64,000 bases of DNA, from positions 1 through 64,000 of the forward strand of contig JAAEPW010000097.1 of the NCBI GenBank assembly GCA_024232355.1, given 5' to 3'. The stretch's first letter is position 1; each line of letters opens with the position of its first letter. A program made the position numbers and the translations under genes. Origin of the DNA: Chloroflexota bacterium. Lineage in GTDB: Bacteria; Chloroflexota; Anaerolineae; B4-G1. This document shows positions 62,493 to 64,000 of the stretch, one piece after another. The notes under the pieces are model-generated. The model saw nothing but the letters and a program-made list of their open reading frames with translations, made no database searches and had not been told where the DNA came from.

Positions 62493-62578
62493 AATCCCAT
62501 TAACCGCCAAACCGTAGCATAGGGCCTTGTGCCCGTCGTGCGTTTCCAAAACCCACCCACAAGGAGCTATGCTACAGT

Positions 62579-63334
62579 TCACTCTTTGCGAATGTGCCAC
62601 TCGTTGTGTAAAAAGTCGCAGGAACAGTTTTTCACAGCTTGCTCATACGAAATGCCCCCCTCACCCGCCAGAACAGCCTGGAGATATTTCATCCGGTTAT
62701 CTATTTCGGCAACGACCACCGACTCTCCCGTGATGTTCTTTCCATGACTGAGCAAAAGCGTATGGGTTTTGAATTCCCCCAACTTTTCAAGCGAACGGAT
62801 GTGCTCTGGGACATCGTCGAACAAGGCCCAAGGTAATATCGGGACGCCGTCATTAGACGACATCAGGTTGTCGGCAACGTGGACATAGCGCTCATCGATA
62901 ATGGTGTAAATGGTACAGTCCGAGCGGCCCGGTGCGGACAGAAAGCGAAGCGTAAACTCACCAAACGTGACCGAATCTACGTCTTCCACGAAACCAGTTG
63001 GAGCGCAGTCACTGCGGTCGATTTCGTCCTCCCATTCCAACAGCGGCCCACACAGCCGACTTCCAAGTACAGCAACTCGTGAGAGGGCTTTTAGCCCCAG
63101 GATATGGTCATCGTGAAAGTGAGAGATCACGGCCTTTTGCACGGTATAGCCGTTAGCGGCAAGATCTTTCATCACAGTGGAGGCGTGATCTTTAAACGCT
63201 GTGTCTATCAAAAGCGCTCCCTTTCTGTCCTCATCCAACAGTGCGAAAATGTTGTACCCAAAGTTATGCTCTGGTTTTCGAGGGGGAAATTGATACAAAT
63301 AAAGGTTTTCGGCGATTTGTTCCTTTTTCATCAT
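62579..63334 (-). CDS. Metallo-beta-lactamase-fold hydrolase
   Basis: ATG 63334 or the adjacent ATG 63331 follows GAGGAG and gives about 252 residues; the longer frame upstream is spurious. The MBL signature HFHDDH in AVISHFHDDHILGLKALSR binds two metals, aided by a later His in VHVADNLMSSND (Asp) and LLLSHGKNITGES. The family covers lactonases, glyoxalase II and many others. No signal peptide. The specific reaction cannot be inferred. It is followed by the small conserved protein and preceded by a second phosphotransferase-like gene. Confidence 0.88.
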   Translation of the reverse strand: MMKKEQIAENLYLYQFPPRKPEHNFGYNIFALLDEDRKGALLIDTAFKDHASTVMKDLAANGYTVQKAVISHFHDDHILGLKALSRVAVLGSRLCGPLLEWEDEIDRSDCAPTGFVEDVDSVTFGEFTLRFLSAPGRSDCTIYTIIDERYVHVADNLMSSNDGVPILPWALFDDVPEHIRSLEKLGEFKTHTLLLSHGKNITGESVVVAEIDNRMKYLQAVLAGEGGISYEQAVKNCSCDFLHNEWHIRKE

Positions 63335-63372
63335 ACATCTCCTCATAAATTGTAGTTTGCGTTCAGCTGCCT

Positions 63373-64000
63373 TTAAAACCGCGTCATCAAACTGACCAGG
63401 TATTCGTCCACCCGCTCCCGCACTATTTCGTCCGTCAGATTCTGCATGCCAAAGTCGATCCAGGGAGGGAACACATCGGGCGGTCCGGGTAGTTCCTCGA
63501 TGATCTGCAACACGTCCCAGTGCGGATGGTACGCAAAAGACGATCCGGCCAGAGATTGATAGGCATCCAAAAACTGGTCGGCGGCAGCGACCCCGTACAG
63601 CCCAACCAGGTTCCCACGGCACCAGGCGACGTCCATACCGGCCGGCCCACGACAAGCGTTGGGCCAATCGACGATGCCGCTGACCCGATCATCCTGCCAC
63701 AGGACGTTGTTCGGGTGATAATCTCGGTGGATAAAACACTCGCGCACCTCTGGCCATGGTCCGTTGACAATCTCTATCGCTTTCTCCCACAGCTCGGGAT
63801 GCCTCGACCACGCCGGTGGTTCGAGGCGAGAGACATCATTGTAGGGTGCGTAGCGCCATGGAAATGTCCCAAGCTCCACGGCGTGAATGGGCACAATCGC
63901 CTCGGCGAGTTGGTACAGCCAACGGTCAAAATCCGGTGGCGTCAACTCGACCCGGCCCGCAAGCTGCGTCATCAGGATTGCGGGGACGCCGCAGTGCTCG
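63373..64000 (-). CDS. Aminoglycoside-phosphotransferase-like kinase, N-terminus outside the window
   Basis: The frame is open through the window edge (EHCGVPAILMTQLAGRVEL reads on from 63999), so ATG 63970-63972 is internal and the gene is partial. What is visible is the C-lobe of an APH-type kinase: FIHRDYHPNNVLWQDDRV (catalytic Asp and Asn intact), SGIVDWPNACRGPAGMDVAW with the metal-binding Asp, and a C-terminal helical part ending LVSLMTRF. Unlike the broken relative at 60507, its active-site residues are complete. The substrate is unknown. Confidence 0.88.
   Translation of the reverse strand, partial: EHCGVPAILMTQLAGRVELTPPDFDRWLYQLAEAIVPIHAVELGTFPWRYAPYNDVSRLEPPAWSRHPELWEKAIEIVNGPWPEVRECFIHRDYHPNNVLWQDDRVSGIVDWPNACRGPAGMDVAWCRGNLVGLYGVAAADQFLDAYQSLAGSSFAYHPHWDVLQIIEELPGPPDVFPPWIDFGMQNLTDEIVRERVDEYLVSLMTRF

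Overview
The window looks like a bacterial chromosome segment, most likely from Chloroflexota (an Anaerolineae-type lineage). This is inferred from gene content: large cyclase/AAA/TPR proteins, hybrid histidine kinases of one shared core type, a WD40 protein with a short helical N-terminus, Ser/Thr kinases with T/P-rich linkers, a DUF5685 protein, and dispersed intergenic repeats. No rRNA, tRNA, CRISPR array or phage module was seen. About 45 genes are supported, mostly on the minus strand from 10 kb onward.

Layout. 0.5-6.7 kb (+): two tandem Peripla_BP-type lipoproteins, a hybrid histidine kinase and an M20 peptidase, closely spaced like a sensory operon. 7.1-10 kb (+): a membrane/TPR gene split by two compensating frameshifts, ridA and a nitrilase-fold amidase. 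10-18 kb (-): an adenylate cyclase/AAA/TPR regulator, a decayed glycosyltransferase, a nucleoside hydrolase and a membrane Ser/Thr kinase. 18-24 kb (-): a giant alpha-2-macroglobulin lipoprotein with an intact CVEQ thioester motif. 24-32.7 kb (-): GAF protein, methyltransferase, a DUF5685 protein with an extreme Cys/Asp tail, a multi-PAS/GAF hybrid kinase and a MEDS-domain sensor. 32.8-37.1 kb (-): PBP1C-type penicillin-binding protein and a TGS-uridine kinase. 37.4-40.3 kb: a tail-anchored acidic protein, a cold-shock protein and mutL.

40.5-53.6 kb is the most interesting region. A TerY-P-like triad (VWA protein, PP2C phosphatase, divergent kinase with zinc ribbon) is followed by a WD40 protein and an acetyltransferase. 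Divergent from it is an Amj-type lipid II flippase. Then come two duplicated small lipoproteins and a tight four-gene operon of extracytoplasmic binding proteins, one fused to a VWA domain, plus a membrane coiled-coil protein. A small TerB-like protein lies just beyond. I read this as a candidate envelope-stress or metal-sensing neighbourhood; that is inference.

53.8-64 kb (mostly -): a small membrane protein, an RlmD-type methyltransferase, a LysM protein, a HIT protein and Ser/Thr kinase, RsgA, a frameshifted phosphotransferase, a HExxH peptidase, a conserved small protein, an MBL-fold hydrolase and the C-terminal part of a second phosphotransferase cut by the window edge.

Two cross-cutting features stand out. 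Three genes carry frameshifts at short homopolymer runs, so assembly error must be excluded before calling them pseudogenes. Several intergenic regions hold related palindromic elements, one with perfect 14-bp terminal inverted repeats.
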